From positions 31,483 to 95,482 of the forward strand of contig CAJQPN010000024.1 in assembly GCA_905480195.1 (NCBI GenBank): a DNA stretch of 64,000 bases, read 5' to 3'. The notes under the pieces were generated by a model, which was not told where the DNA came from, searched no databases, and was given only the letters and a program-made list of their open reading frames with translations. Both the position numbers and the translations under genes were made by a program. This document shows positions 33,200 to 44,526 of the stretch, piece by piece. How positions within the stretch are numbered: the stretch's first letter is position 1; every line of letters starts with the position of its first letter. The stretch comes from an uncultured Acidimicrobiales bacterium (lineage in GTDB: Bacteria > Actinomycetota > Acidimicrobiia > Acidimicrobiales > Aldehydirespiratoraceae).

Positions 33200-34051
33200 T
33201 TAGTAGCTGTAGAAGCCTTGACCGGTCTTGCGTCCCAGCTGGCCGGCGGCGACCATGCGCCGAAGCAGCGGCGGTGGGGCGTAGAACGCCTCGTTGTATT
33301 CGTCGTGGAGCGACTCGGCCGTCCAAAGCATCACGTCGAGGCCGATCATGTCGCTCAACTCAAGTGGACCCATCGGATGGCCGGCGCCGAGCTTCATCGC
33401 CTCGTCGATGTCGGGTGCCGAGGCGTGGCCGTTCTCGAACATCCGCATCGCCTGGCAGAGATATGGCACGAGCAACATGTTGACCACGAAGCCGGCCCGG
33501 TCCTTGCAGTGCACGACCCGCTTGCCGAGCACATCCGTGGCGAACGCATCGGCCGCTGCCTTCGTGACATCGGAGGTTCGCTGCGTCGAGATGACCTCAA
33601 CCAACTTCATAACCGTCGCCGGGTTGAAGAAGTGCATGCCGACGACCTTGTCGGCACGTCCGGTGACCATCGCGACCTCGATGATCGGGTACGACGACGT
33701 GTTGGTGGCGATGATGGCATCGGCGTCGAGAATGCCGTCGAGTTCGGTGAAGATCTCCTTCTTGAGGGCGAGGTTCTCGGGCGCAGCCTCAATAACGAGA
33801 TCGCAGGGGGCGAGATCAGCCATCTCGGTGGTCCACGTGACGTTGGCCACGGCGGCAGCGCGAGCGGCTTCGTCGAGCTTGCCTCGTTCGACGGCCTTGG
33901 CCATCGAACCCTCCACCTTTCCCTGGCCGGCTTCAACGGCAGCAGCATTGATGTCACGGGCGATCACCGTCACACCGGCCTTCGCCGCGACCTCGATGAT
34001 TCCCGAACCCATGGCGCCGGTTCCGACGACGCCGAGCGTGGTGATCGCCAT
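33200..34051 (-). CDS. 3-hydroxyacyl-CoA (3-hydroxybutyryl-CoA) dehydrogenase
   Basis: 283 aa. The N-terminal NAD motif GVVGTGAMGSGI (7-18), VIEAAPENLALKKEIF and NTSSYPI are followed by the catalytic-His segment GMHFFNPATVMKLVEVI and the C-terminal helical domain ending GRKTGQGFYSY. It oxidises (S)-3-hydroxyacyl-CoA with NAD(P), in fatty acid degradation or butanoate metabolism. A strong GAGGAGAG precedes ATG 34051. It follows the cyclophilin gene by 2 nt in an operon. Confidence 0.92.
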   Translation of the reverse strand: MAITTLGVVGTGAMGSGIIEVAAKAGVTVIARDINAAAVEAGQGKVEGSMAKAVERGKLDEAARAAAVANVTWTTEMADLAPCDLVIEAAPENLALKKEIFTELDGILDADAIIATNTSSYPIIEVAMVTGRADKVVGMHFFNPATVMKLVEVISTQRTSDVTKAAADAFATDVLGKRVVHCKDRAGFVVNMLLVPYLCQAMRMFENGHASAPDIDEAMKLGAGHPMGPLELSDMIGLDVMLWTAESLHDEYNEAFYAPPPLLRRMVAAGQLGRKTGQGFYSY

Positions 34052-34053
34052 GA

Positions 34054-34608
34054 TCAACTCTCCTCGATCGTGACCGACTCGATGACCACGTCGGTGAGGG
34101 GACGGTCCATACGGTCGGTGTCGACCCGCTGCATCTCGTCGACAACCTCGAGCCCGCTCACGACCTTGCCGAACAGCGAGTACTGCGGCGGCAACCCAAC
34201 ACCGCTCGAGCCCGACACGATGAAGAACTGGCTTCCGTTGGTGTTGGGACCGGCGTTGGCCATTGCAAGCGAACCGACTTCGTAACGACCAGGAGCCGGG
34301 AGTTCGTCTTCGAAACGGTAACCCGGACCACCACGACCGGTGCCCGTCGGGTCGCCACCCTGACACATGAAACCGTTGATGATTCGGTGGAAGATGATTC
34401 CGTCGTAGTAGTGGTAGCGGGCCAGCGTGACGAAGTTATTGACCGTCTTCGGCGCCTGCGCTGCATTGAGATGGATGACCATCGTGCCGAGGGTGGTAAC
34501 CATCGTGGCGGTATAGGTCTTTTCGGGGTCGATGCACATTGGGGGTGCTTCGTCGAACTCCTGCTGCTTCGGGCTGGAACCGTCGGCGTTGGGACACATG
34601 GTCGCCAT
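34054..34608 (-). CDS. Cyclophilin-type peptidyl-prolyl isomerase
   Basis: 184 aa. The cyclophilin core is clear: IIFHRIINGFMCQGGDPTGTG (about 80-100), YRFEDE, LAMANAGPNTNGSQFFI and LFGKVVSGLEVVD. R and F of FHRIINGFMCQGG are catalytic-pocket residues. There is no signal peptide, so it acts in the cytosol on proline isomerisation. GAGCGAGA precedes ATG 34608, and TAGCCT about 50 nt upstream is a possible -10, so this gene has a leader, unlike many neighbours. It is translated just ahead of the hydroxyacyl-CoA dehydrogenase. Confidence 0.9.
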   Translation of the reverse strand: MATMCPNADGSSPKQQEFDEAPPMCIDPEKTYTATMVTTLGTMVIHLNAAQAPKTVNNFVTLARYHYYDGIIFHRIINGFMCQGGDPTGTGRGGPGYRFEDELPAPGRYEVGSLAMANAGPNTNGSQFFIVSGSSGVGLPPQYSLFGKVVSGLEVVDEMQRVDTDRMDRPLTDVVIESVTIEES

Positions 34609-34718
34609 GGTGATCTCGCTCTCATCGATCTCGGTGCGGCGCGGATTCGCCGCCGATGAGGCTACCGCGGGCAAGGGATCACCCAATCAGCCATCACCAT
34701 CGGCTTAGGGTGACGATC

Positions 34719-34892
34719 GTGAGGGAGACGACACGTCCGAGTGACCGGCGTGCGCTGCGGGTTCTCCATGCCTGCCCGCGCTGTGACGTCACCTGGCGAG
34801 GCGATGACACCACCACCTGCTGGTTCTGTGGTTCGCCGGGGATCGAAGCCGGGCATGCCCGGCTCGTAGTCGAGGACGAGAACGCGGCCTGA
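34719..34892 (+). CDS. Small zinc-ribbon protein
   Basis: 57 aa with CPRCDVTW and CWFCGSPG forming a CX2C...CX2C zinc ribbon in the middle. The Arg-rich N-terminus and Asp/Glu-rich C-terminus frame it. The function is unknown; such proteins often bind nucleic acid or are subunits. GTG 34719 is preferred over GTG 34710 because TAGGGT lies 7 nt before it. Confidence 0.62.
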   Translation: MRETTRPSDRRALRVLHACPRCDVTWRGDDTTTCWFCGSPGIEAGHARLVVEDENAA

Positions 34893-34953
34893 ACTGCTGG
34901 ATGCTGGGTGGCCAGGCCGGTACCGTGGGCCCTGAAGATCATGCGAGGCAGTG

Positions 34954-35562
34954 ATGACACCACATTGGGCTGACAGTCGGGTTGAGGTCTACCGGTACGT
35001 GGTCGGCCCCGTGGACAACAATGTGTTCGTGATCCGTTGCCACGAGACAGGCGACGCCGTGCTGCTCGATGCAGCGAACGAGCACGAGAAACTCCTTGAG
35101 CTGTGCCAGAGCCTCGGCGTGCGGACCGTGCTGGAAACCCATGGCCACTGGGATCACATCCAAGCCGTGCCCGCGATTCGTGACGCCGGCTACGAGGTCG
35201 GGATCACCGCTGAGGATGCTGCGATGCTTCCCTCCTACGACTACATCCTCGAAGATGAATCCGTCATCGAGGTGGGCCGGTTACGCATCCATACGCATCA
35301 CACGCCCGGTCATACCCCGGGGTCGATGTCGTTCAGCGTCGAGGGGGCACCGTTGTTGTTCAGCGGCGACACCCTGTTCCCGGGTGGGCCAGGAGCAACC
35401 AAGTTCGAGGGAGGCGACTTCCCGACCATCATGCGAAGCATCGAAGATCGGATGTTCCGTCAGTTCGACGTCGACACGATCGTGCTGCCCGGCCACGGCC
35501 TCGATACCACGATCGGCGCAGAAGCCCCCAACCTCGATGAGTGGGCGGCCCGCGGATGGTGA
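34954..35562 (+). CDS. MBL-fold metallo-hydrolase
   Basis: 202 aa. THGHWDHI (H63, H65, D67, H68) is the metallo-beta-lactamase signature, followed by HTPGHTPGSMS, LFSGDTLFPGG and VLPGHG, giving a complete binuclear metal site. It resembles glyoxalase II-like hydrolases, which in mycothiol bacteria may use thiol esters. ATG 34954 is favoured over GTG 34951 because GAGG lies at 5-6 nt spacing. The substrate is unknown. Confidence 0.86.
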   Translation: MTPHWADSRVEVYRYVVGPVDNNVFVIRCHETGDAVLLDAANEHEKLLELCQSLGVRTVLETHGHWDHIQAVPAIRDAGYEVGITAEDAAMLPSYDYILEDESVIEVGRLRIHTHHTPGHTPGSMSFSVEGAPLLFSGDTLFPGGPGATKFEGGDFPTIMRSIEDRMFRQFDVDTIVLPGHGLDTTIGAEAPNLDEWAARGW

Positions 35563-35613
35563 CTCGCTGACCCTGCTCGTCTTCGGGCGGACCAGGGGTT
35601 GCGAGTTGCGGTG

Positions 35614-36114
35614 TCAGTTGACGTACAGGTCGGACTCCCCAACACCGTTGCCGCGGTCGACCTTGATCGTGACCCGGTGGTAGTTCCGCAGGTCGACCTC
35701 GGTGAACCCGTTCCATCCCTTGCGGACGAGCCGGCCGTTGCCGTGCAAGGTGATCACCACGTCGAGTTGCCACACGACCGTGACGAACATCCCACCAGAT
35801 CCGGCTACGGCGACAACGGCCAGGAGGAGGGTTCCGCGCATGTCGGTGTCGACGACGAACAGCGCAAGGAGCAGCGTCGTGATCATGACCGACCCGACCC
35901 CCAACACGAGGCGGGCTGTGCTCCGTAGCCAAGCTGACACCGGAGACGGCACCTCGAACACCACGGAGGCGTCGCCACTGTCAGTTGCGCAAACCTCCTT
36001 GATCGCAGCCCGCAGAGCCGTCACGGCCTTCGGCTTCGGTGTCGGCGCCTTGAACGTCGTCTTCTCCCCCAGACGAACCCAGCAGTTGATCTCCACCCCG
36101 CCATGATCACACAC
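35614..36114 (-). CDS. Hypothetical membrane protein
   Basis: 166 aa, not recognised. A basic cytoplasmic N-terminus with a repeated KP segment (KAPTPKPKAV) is followed by two hydrophobic helices at about 68-86 and 92-112. A C-terminal beta-rich part (about 115-166) has WQLDVVITLHGNGRLVRKGW. The layout suggests a two-TM protein with a PH-like or coupling domain. Start ATG 36114; a GTG six codons later is possible. It is convergent with the MBL gene. Confidence 0.6.
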   Translation of the reverse strand: MCDHGGVEINCWVRLGEKTTFKAPTPKPKAVTALRAAIKEVCATDSGDASVVFEVPSPVSAWLRSTARLVLGVGSVMITTLLLALFVVDTDMRGTLLLAVVAVAGSGGMFVTVVWQLDVVITLHGNGRLVRKGWNGFTEVDLRNYHRVTIKVDRGNGVGESDLYVN

Positions 36115-36199
36115 TGAGATCTGTCGCCAAGGCGGGAACCAACGACGGGCTCCGCTCGTCAGACTGAAGCCTGATACCCGTCAGAGGAGCACTCCCAAC

Positions 36200-36849
36200 A
36201 TGAACCGACTTCGGACACTCGCAACGATCCTGCTCGCCATCAGCGTGGCGGTGTCATGCAGCGATGACGGCGGCGCCATCTTTACCGGCGACGAGCCCTC
36301 GGCCAATGACGTCCTCGACGACATGCCGGAAATCAACGACGAGCCCGCCGACCAACCCAGCGAACCCGACGACCTACCCAACGACCAACCCAACGACGAA
36401 CCCAGCGAACCCAACGACGAACCCGACGACCAACTAAGCGACCAACCCAGCGAACCCGACGACGAACCCGACGACCAACTAGCGACCAACCAATCGGCGC
36501 CGGCCCCTACCCGATCGCCGACATCGCCTTCGACGTCAACCAGGGAAACGGGGCGACGAGCACCTACCGACTTGCCTGCCTCGGGGACACCGCTACCTTC
36601 ACCGGCGACACCGCACTCGTTGCCGACCATGCATGCCTCGCCCTGGCCGAACTTGAGGTGCGCGACCGGCTCCTCACCGACGACCATCTCGGACGGCGGT
36701 GCACCCAGCAGTACGGTGGTCCCGAGGTTGCACGCATCACAGGAACCCTCGATGACGAACCCATCGACGCCACGATCGACCGCACGAACGGTTGTGGCAT
36801 CGCCGATTGGGGCATTCTTTTGGCCGCATTGCTTCCACCCCCAGCCTGA
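36200..36849 (+). pseudogene. Lipoprotein with Pro/Asp repeat linker and SSI-like domain, frameshifted
   Basis: The N-terminus has a lipobox (ISVAVSC, C20) and a signal helix, then a long Asp/Glu/Pro/Asn repeat to about 36480. After that the coding frame moves by one: the first frame becomes Ser/Pro/Thr nonsense, while the frame ending TGA 36847-36849 continues as a domain with four Cys (LACLGD, DHACLAL, RRCTQQYGGP and NGCGIADW). This spacing matches the subtilisin-inhibitor-like (SSI) family, secreted serine-protease inhibitors. Comparing two repeat copies shows one A missing near 36481; restoring it would join the frames into one protein of about 217 residues. A good SD (AGAGGAG) precedes ATG 36200. 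The gene is broken, phase-variable or misread. Confidence 0.7.
36416..36492. repeat. Repeat copies flanking the frameshift
   Basis: A 33-bp unit at 36416-36448 and a 32-bp copy at 36461-36492 agree except for the last base (C versus A) and one missing A: the first reads CAACTAAGCGACC and the second CAACTAGCGACC. Both lie in a longer, degenerate tract of 9-bp GACNAACCC-type units from about 36330. Slippage in such a tract is a plausible origin of the single-base loss. Confidence 0.75.
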
Positions 36850-36938
36850 TTTCAGCGGCGGTCCAGCAGACCCCCTTCGGCTGCCGGGTTCAACCATTCA
36901 GCACCGTAGCGAGATCGCTTGACGGCCCGAACAGCGCT

Positions 36939-36976
36939 CGTCGCCGAGGTCTGTGGGCCTCGGCGACGGTAGTTTT
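36939..36976 (+). terminator. Hairpin with T-tract upstream of the thiolase gene
   Basis: CGTCGCCGAGG (36939-36949) pairs perfectly with CCTCGGCGACG (36958-36968) across an 8-nt loop, then GTAGTTTT follows. The 11-bp stem and four T residues fit a weak intrinsic terminator for the SSI-like gene. The T-tract also forms the likely -10 (TAGTTT, 36970-36975) of the thiolase gene, so the element may have two roles. It is the only strong hairpin-plus-T site noticed. Confidence 0.5.
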
Positions 36977-36981
36977 GAGCC

Positions 36982-38166
36982 ATGACCGAAACCGTGATCC
37001 TTTCCGGCGCCCGCACCCCGATCGGGAAGATGTCGGGCGCGCTCGCCTCGTTCAGCGGCACCGACCTCGGCGGGTTTGCGATCGAAGAAGCACTCAAGCG
37101 GGCGCGCGTGGTCGGCGAGGATGTTGACTTCGTCTACATGGGTCAGGTGGTACAGGGTGGCGCAGGCCAGGTGCCCGCTCGTCAGGCTGCGCTGAAGGGC
37201 GGTATTCCACTCTCCGTTCCCTCGACCGCAATCAACAAGGCGTGCCCATCTGGCCTCAACGCCATCGCCCTCTCGCACCGCCAGATCGCGGTGGGCGAGG
37301 CCGAACTGTGCGTGGCCGGCGGTATGGAGTCGATGACTCAGGCGCCGTACATCCTCTCGCAGGGCCGTGAGGGGTACCGCTACGGCGACGCCACAATGCA
37401 CGATTCGCTCACCCTCGACGGCCTCTACTGCTCGATCGAACATGAGCTGATGGGCGCCGGAACCGAACGCTACGCCGCAGCGGCCGAGATGGCCCGTGAG
37501 CCGATGGACGACTACTCGGCTCTGTCACACGAGCGCGCAGCGATTGCGCAGAAAGACGGTCTCCTCGCCGAGGAAATTGTGCCGGTCACCGTCCCGCAGC
37601 GTCGGGGGGACGACATCATCGTGCGTGACGACGAAGGCATCCGCATGGGCACGACCGCTGAATCGTTGGCTGGCCTCAGGGGGGCATTCGGGGGTGCCGG
37701 CAACGTCACCGCCGGAAATGCGTCGCAGATCTCCGACGGTGGCGCAGCGACCGTCATCACCACGAAGGCAAAGGCCGACGCGATCGGCGTCGAGCCACTG
37801 GCCGAGATCATCGCCTACGGCGAGATCGCCGGCCCCGACACATCACTCCTCACCCAGCCGAGCCGAGCGACGATGGTCGCACTCGAACGGGCGGGACTCA
37901 CCCTCGACGATGTCGACCTTTTCGAGTTCAACGAGGCGTTCGCCGCCGTCGCCATTGCATCTATGGCTGACCTGGGTATCCCCGCCGACATCGTCAACGT
38001 CAACGGCGGTGCCATCGCACTCGGGCACCCGATCGGCATGTCTGGCGCTCGAATCGCCATCCACCTCGCCTACGAACTCAAGCGCCGGGGCGGCGGTATC
38101 GGCGTCGCTGCGCTCTGCGGGGGTGGTGGGCAAGGCGACGCGCTCGTCATCAAGGTGAACAGTTGA
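36982..38166 (+). CDS. Acetyl-CoA C-acetyltransferase (thiolase)
   Basis: 394 aa biosynthetic/degradative thiolase. The acyl-accepting Cys is C88 (NKACPSGLNAI), the His lies in GGAIALGHPIGMSGARI near residue 350, and the second Cys in ALCGGGGQG near 382, so all catalytic residues are present. It condenses or cleaves acetoacetyl-CoA and longer homologues. TAGTTT sits 6 nt before ATG, with no SD, so the mRNA is probably leaderless. A DUF3152 gene follows after 13 nt. Confidence 0.93.
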   Translation: MTETVILSGARTPIGKMSGALASFSGTDLGGFAIEEALKRARVVGEDVDFVYMGQVVQGGAGQVPARQAALKGGIPLSVPSTAINKACPSGLNAIALSHRQIAVGEAELCVAGGMESMTQAPYILSQGREGYRYGDATMHDSLTLDGLYCSIEHELMGAGTERYAAAAEMAREPMDDYSALSHERAAIAQKDGLLAEEIVPVTVPQRRGDDIIVRDDEGIRMGTTAESLAGLRGAFGGAGNVTAGNASQISDGGAATVITTKAKADAIGVEPLAEIIAYGEIAGPDTSLLTQPSRATMVALERAGLTLDDVDLFEFNEAFAAVAIASMADLGIPADIVNVNGGAIALGHPIGMSGARIAIHLAYELKRRGGGIGVAALCGGGGQGDALVIKVNS

Positions 38167-38179
38167 TCGGGGCCACGCG

Positions 38180-38797
38180 ATGCGGGGGATTCCAGCAGCG
38201 GCTCTGACGGCGGCAGCACTCCTCCTCAGCGCCTGCGGCGGCGCTGACAACCTTGGCGCGCCGGCGGTAACGACCGCGGTTTCCGTCAGCACGTCGACCA
38301 CCACGCTTCCGACGATTGACGTCGATGGATCGCCGATGATCGAGTTTTCGATCGACATCGACGAGGAGTCGTTCGCCGGACAGCTCACCGAGGCTGAGTT
38401 CCAGACGTTCGTTGTCGAGACACTGCGCGACGAGCGGTCGTGGGTTAGCCGCGGTGCGGGCTTTCGCCTCGTGGACGACGGTGGACTGTTCACGATGACC
38501 GTGGCGACCCCAGCCCGAACCGACGACTTGTGCTGGCCGCTCCAGACCAACGGTCGGTACTCGTGCGCGCGCAACGGATGGATCGTGTTCAACAGCGACC
38601 GCTGGTTCGGGGCGACCGACTCGTGGCCGGCTGATCTCGAGACCTACCGGCGCTACCTCGTCAATCATGAGGTCGGCCACTACATCCTCGGTGCCGGCCA
38701 CCCCGGCTGCCCCGGTACCGGTCAGCTCGCGCCGATCATGATGCAGCAGACGAAAGGCCTCGATGGGTGCAAACCGAACGGCTGGGTCGATCCCTAG
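38180..38797 (+). CDS. DUF3152 family lipoprotein, putative metalloprotease
   Basis: 205 aa. The signal sequence ends with a lipobox (LLLSAC, C19), so the mature protein is anchored outside the membrane. The DUF3152 domain contains VNHEVGHYILGAGHPGCPG near residue 162, a full HExxHxxxxxH zinc-protease site. Two more Cys could form disulfides (DLCWPL and YSCARNG). The family is common in actinobacteria and not characterised. It begins 13 nt after the thiolase stop. Confidence 0.84.
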   Translation: MRGIPAAALTAAALLLSACGGADNLGAPAVTTAVSVSTSTTTLPTIDVDGSPMIEFSIDIDEESFAGQLTEAEFQTFVVETLRDERSWVSRGAGFRLVDDGGLFTMTVATPARTDDLCWPLQTNGRYSCARNGWIVFNSDRWFGATDSWPADLETYRRYLVNHEVGHYILGAGHPGCPGTGQLAPIMMQQTKGLDGCKPNGWVDP

Positions 38798-38828
38798 TTA
38801 TTCGTGCCGTCGAGAGGGGCCTTCGCCG

Positions 38829-39773
38829 TCACGCGGACGACGCCACGACTTCTTCACCCACCGTCTGCGTTCGCCACATGAACCGTGTCTCCGACGGGTC
38901 GACTGGGTACCGGCAGTGCATCACGAGACGGTTGTCCCACACGACGACCTGGCCGCAGCGCCACTCGTGGCGATAGGTGAACTCGTCCTTCGTTGCATGG
39001 GCCCAGAGTGCGTCGAGTAGCGCCTCGCTCTCCTCCAGCGGCAGATCTTCGACATAGCCATTCGTCCGCCGACCGAGAAACAGGGCCTCGTGTTCGGTTC
39101 CCGGTAGCCGCCGCAGAATCGGATGGTACGTGCCGATTGCGTCGATCGGCGTCGCCGGTTCGGTCATACCGACTCGCAGTGACCCGTTGCTCGAATACGT
39201 CGAATCATGCTTGATCCGCCGGCCCTCCAACTGCCTGCGAAGCTCGGTCGGCAAAGTCCTCGCAGCAAGGACCTGGCTGCAGAACCCGGTGTCGCCGCCT
39301 TCCGTCGGGATCTGGCGGGAGTGCAACAGCGTGAACGTCGGCGGGTTCGGGATGTAGCTCATATCGGTATGCCACTCCCAGTCACCAAAAAACTTCTCGG
39401 TTATCTCGATTCGTTCGCCAGTCCGAGGATGCACGTTGCCGAGGAAGAGCAGGTAGGGGTCGATGCCTTGTTGTTCCAATCGGACGACCTGTTCCTCGAT
39501 CGTCAGATCCTCTTCACCGTCGACCTTGCCTTTGCCGTAGCCCGTGATCAGTCCCGGTGCGAACTCGTTCTCACCGAAAACACGGGTGAGTGCGTTGAGC
39601 TCACCGACCTCGAGCATGCGCCCGAACTCGAACACGAGCGTGCCGTGATGCTCGATCGCTGCTCGACGAAGCACGTCGGCTGCCGTCGCATCATCGGGCA
39701 ATGCAGACGGTTCGACACCGAAGATGCGAGCGCCGAAAAGGGCGCCGTCGATCCTCTGGATCTCAATATCCAT
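38829..39773 (-). CDS. TauD/TfdA-family Fe(II)/2-oxoglutarate dioxygenase
   Basis: 314 aa. The facial triad is H135-T-D137 (WHTDMSY) and H286 (VMHCRYP), with Arg in SETRFMWRTQ holding 2-oxoglutarate. The family hydroxylates sulfonates, phenoxyacetates and other small carboxylates. The insert between about 75 and 130 is long, and the substrate is unknown. The ATG overlaps the stop of the VOC gene by 1 nt, so the two are co-expressed. Confidence 0.87.
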   Translation of the reverse strand: MDIEIQRIDGALFGARIFGVEPSALPDDATAADVLRRAAIEHHGTLVFEFGRMLEVGELNALTRVFGENEFAPGLITGYGKGKVDGEEDLTIEEQVVRLEQQGIDPYLLFLGNVHPRTGERIEITEKFFGDWEWHTDMSYIPNPPTFTLLHSRQIPTEGGDTGFCSQVLAARTLPTELRRQLEGRRIKHDSTYSSNGSLRVGMTEPATPIDAIGTYHPILRRLPGTEHEALFLGRRTNGYVEDLPLEESEALLDALWAHATKDEFTYRHEWRCGQVVVWDNRLVMHCRYPVDPSETRFMWRTQTVGEEVVASSA

Positions 39774-40132
39774 CAGTGGCCCGACGCAATACAGAACCGG
39801 TTGCCCTCGGGGTCGGCCATGATTGCCCACCGAAACCCTGCAGCCTCGTGCTCTTCGACGAACGTTCCGCCCAGCGCCTCGACGGCAGTGCGCGCCTCGG
39901 CGACATCATCCACCTGGGTGTCGAGATGGACCCGACCCGACAGTCCTCCGGGCTCTGGTGATGCCTGCAACGCAAGCATCACGCCCCCCGGGTGCTGCGG
40001 CTCGAACCAGCAAAAACCCGGAAACTCGTTTCGGATGCCGGTTCCGAGCAGGGCTGACCAGAACGCTTTCTCGACCTCGACATCCGAGACATTGATCACG
40101 ACTGTGCCGATCTTGGCCACGGCAACGCTCAT
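39773..40132 (-). CDS. VOC (glyoxalase/bleomycin resistance-like) family protein
   Basis: 119 aa, one vicinal-oxygen-chelate module pair: VVINVSDVEVEKAFWSALLG at the N-terminus and WAIMADPEGNRFCIASG at the C-terminus, the usual start and end. Metal ligands may be H/E/Q type, but they are not complete by eye. ATG 40132 is supported by TATCGT 6 nt upstream. It lies just upstream of the TauD-like gene and probably shares its substrate. Confidence 0.82.
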   Translation of the reverse strand: MSVAVAKIGTVVINVSDVEVEKAFWSALLGTGIRNEFPGFCWFEPQHPGGVMLALQASPEPGGLSGRVHLDTQVDDVAEARTAVEALGGTFVEEHEAAGFRWAIMADPEGNRFCIASGH

Positions 40133-40151
40133 ACGCCGACGATATCTCCCT

Positions 40152-43271
<3,120 letters not shown>

Positions 43272-43925
43272 TCAGGGCCAGAGCGGTTCGTCGATCGTGA
43301 AGCCAATGTCGGTACCCCACGTGTTGCGGTAAGCGACCTCGTGGACGGGGTTTCGCTTGGCGACGCCCCACGTACCGGTCGGGTAACCCATCGGCACACA
43401 ACCGGCCATCCTCCAGCCCTCGCCCGCGGGGACTCCGAGTAGATCGTTCACCTCATCACCCTTCCAGTACCCGAGCACGGTGGTGAGCGACGACCCCACC
43501 CCTTCGGCCCGGGCTGCGAGCTGGGCACTCCAGATCGCCGGATAGATCGACCCTCCACTCGTATCGCCCCGCTCGAACGCAAACAGGAGGAGCGGGTACG
43601 TCGCGAAGTTCTCCTGCGCCCACGTGACCGAGTTGATGATGCGGCCGAACTGCTCATCGGATTCGTTCTGCGGATCAGCAGCTGCTGCGGTCTGCTCTGC
43701 ATACACCGTGTTCCACAGCTGATCGATGCAGTACCGGTAGTGCTCGCCCAGCTCCGCCCTTGTGGCGGGGTCGTCGACGAGCATGAACCGCCACTGCTGG
43801 CCGTTCCCACCACTCGGTGCCCGGATCGCTGCATCGAGGATTCGCATTTGCGAGTCCTCAGGGATCGGGTCGGGCTTGACTCGTCGCATCGCTCGGGTGG
43901 TGTACAGCGCTTCGCGGATGTCCAT
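43272..43925 (-). CDS. Nitroreductase family protein
   Basis: 217 aa. The FMN fold is shown by TTRAMRRVKPDPIP (about 9-22), AIRAPSGGNGQQWRFML (about 34-50) and AARAEGVGSSLTTVL (about 138-152). The substrate is unknown; the family includes nitro-, enone- and halogen-reductases. ATG 43925 is chosen over an upstream GTG because family alignment starts there. It is divergent from the MarR/kynurenine operon. Confidence 0.85.
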   Translation of the reverse strand: MDIREALYTTRAMRRVKPDPIPEDSQMRILDAAIRAPSGGNGQQWRFMLVDDPATRAELGEHYRYCIDQLWNTVYAEQTAAAADPQNESDEQFGRIINSVTWAQENFATYPLLLFAFERGDTSGGSIYPAIWSAQLAARAEGVGSSLTTVLGYWKGDEVNDLLGVPAGEGWRMAGCVPMGYPTGTWGVAKRNPVHEVAYRNTWGTDIGFTIDEPLWP

Positions 43926-43929
43926 GCAC

Positions 43930-43947
43930 CGAGTTGAGCAGAACTCG
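43930..43947. promoter_or_regulatory. Inverted repeat in the nitroreductase/MarR divergent region
   Basis: CGAGTT-N6-AACTCG is a perfect 18-bp inverted repeat just upstream of the nitroreductase start. Together with the second repeat at 44022-44033 it makes this 125-nt gap a likely control region. Confidence 0.38.
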
Positions 43948-44014
43948 CAACATGGGGGCAAAACTCAAAGATGGTGAACGCCACCCTGCGTCGTGTCCGA
44001 GGTGGCCAACACCG

Positions 44015-44044
44015 TTGACATATTCATCTGAATGTATCTACCAT
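44015..44044 (+). promoter_or_regulatory. Promoter and MarR operator candidate of the kynurenine operon
   Basis: TTGACA (44015-44020) and TACCAT (44039-44044) are 18 nt apart; the latter is 6 nt before GTG 44051. Between them ATTCA-TC-TGAAT (44022-44033) is a 5+2+5 inverted repeat placed in the promoter spacer, a typical MarR autoregulation site. The gap is unusually A+T-rich for this genome. Confidence 0.5.
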
Positions 44045-44050
44045 CAAGGT

Positions 44051-44512
44051 GTGATGATGGGCTTTCTCGACGGCTACCTCCCTTACCTGCTGCGACAGGC
44101 CGACCAGACGCTGTCCGAGCCCTTCTATGCCGTCCTGAACCACTACGGCGTGGCCCGATCCGAATGGCGGGTGCTTGCGGTCCTACACGATCTCGGCGAT
44201 CTCGGCGTCGTCGAACTCGCCGCCGCGTCGCTCAGTCCACAACCCACCGTCACCCACGCCCTCCGCCGCCTCGAGGATCGCGACCTCGTCACCCGACGAC
44301 CGGGCGTCCATGACAAGCGTCAGCGGATCATCTCGATCACGCCGAGCGGCGCACAACTCACCGCCACCTTGATCACAGAAGCCACCGCACTCGAACACGA
44401 GGCACTTGCCGAGGTCGAGGGCCTGACAGCGTTGTCGCAGCAACTTCGCGACCTCACAGAAGCGGTTGAGACCCGGCTGCGGGCCACACAGACGAATCAG
44501 CAAGCCGGATGA
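44051..44512 (+). CDS. MarR family transcriptional regulator
   Basis: 153 aa. The winged helix is RSEWRVLAVL...LAAASLSPQPTVTHALRRLEDRDLVTRRPGVHDKRQRIISIT (about 37-98), with the wing Asp-Lys-Arg typical of MarR. It likely represses the downstream tryptophan/kynurenine genes and responds to a pathway intermediate; this is inference from position. The three first codons are GTG ATG ATG; GTG 44051 is favoured by the -10 spacing. Its stop overlaps a possible start of the next gene (44509). Confidence 0.84.
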   Translation: MMMGFLDGYLPYLLRQADQTLSEPFYAVLNHYGVARSEWRVLAVLHDLGDLGVVELAAASLSPQPTVTHALRRLEDRDLVTRRPGVHDKRQRIISITPSGAQLTATLITEATALEHEALAEVEGLTALSQQLRDLTEAVETRLRATQTNQQAG

Positions 44513-44526
44513 CCGAGGAGGTCCCG

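Noticed and set aside
36500..36922. First-frame continuation of the repeat lipoprotein (Ser/Pro/Thr-rich tail)
   Set aside because: It is the out-of-frame reading of the SSI-like domain after a one-base loss, not a real C-terminus.
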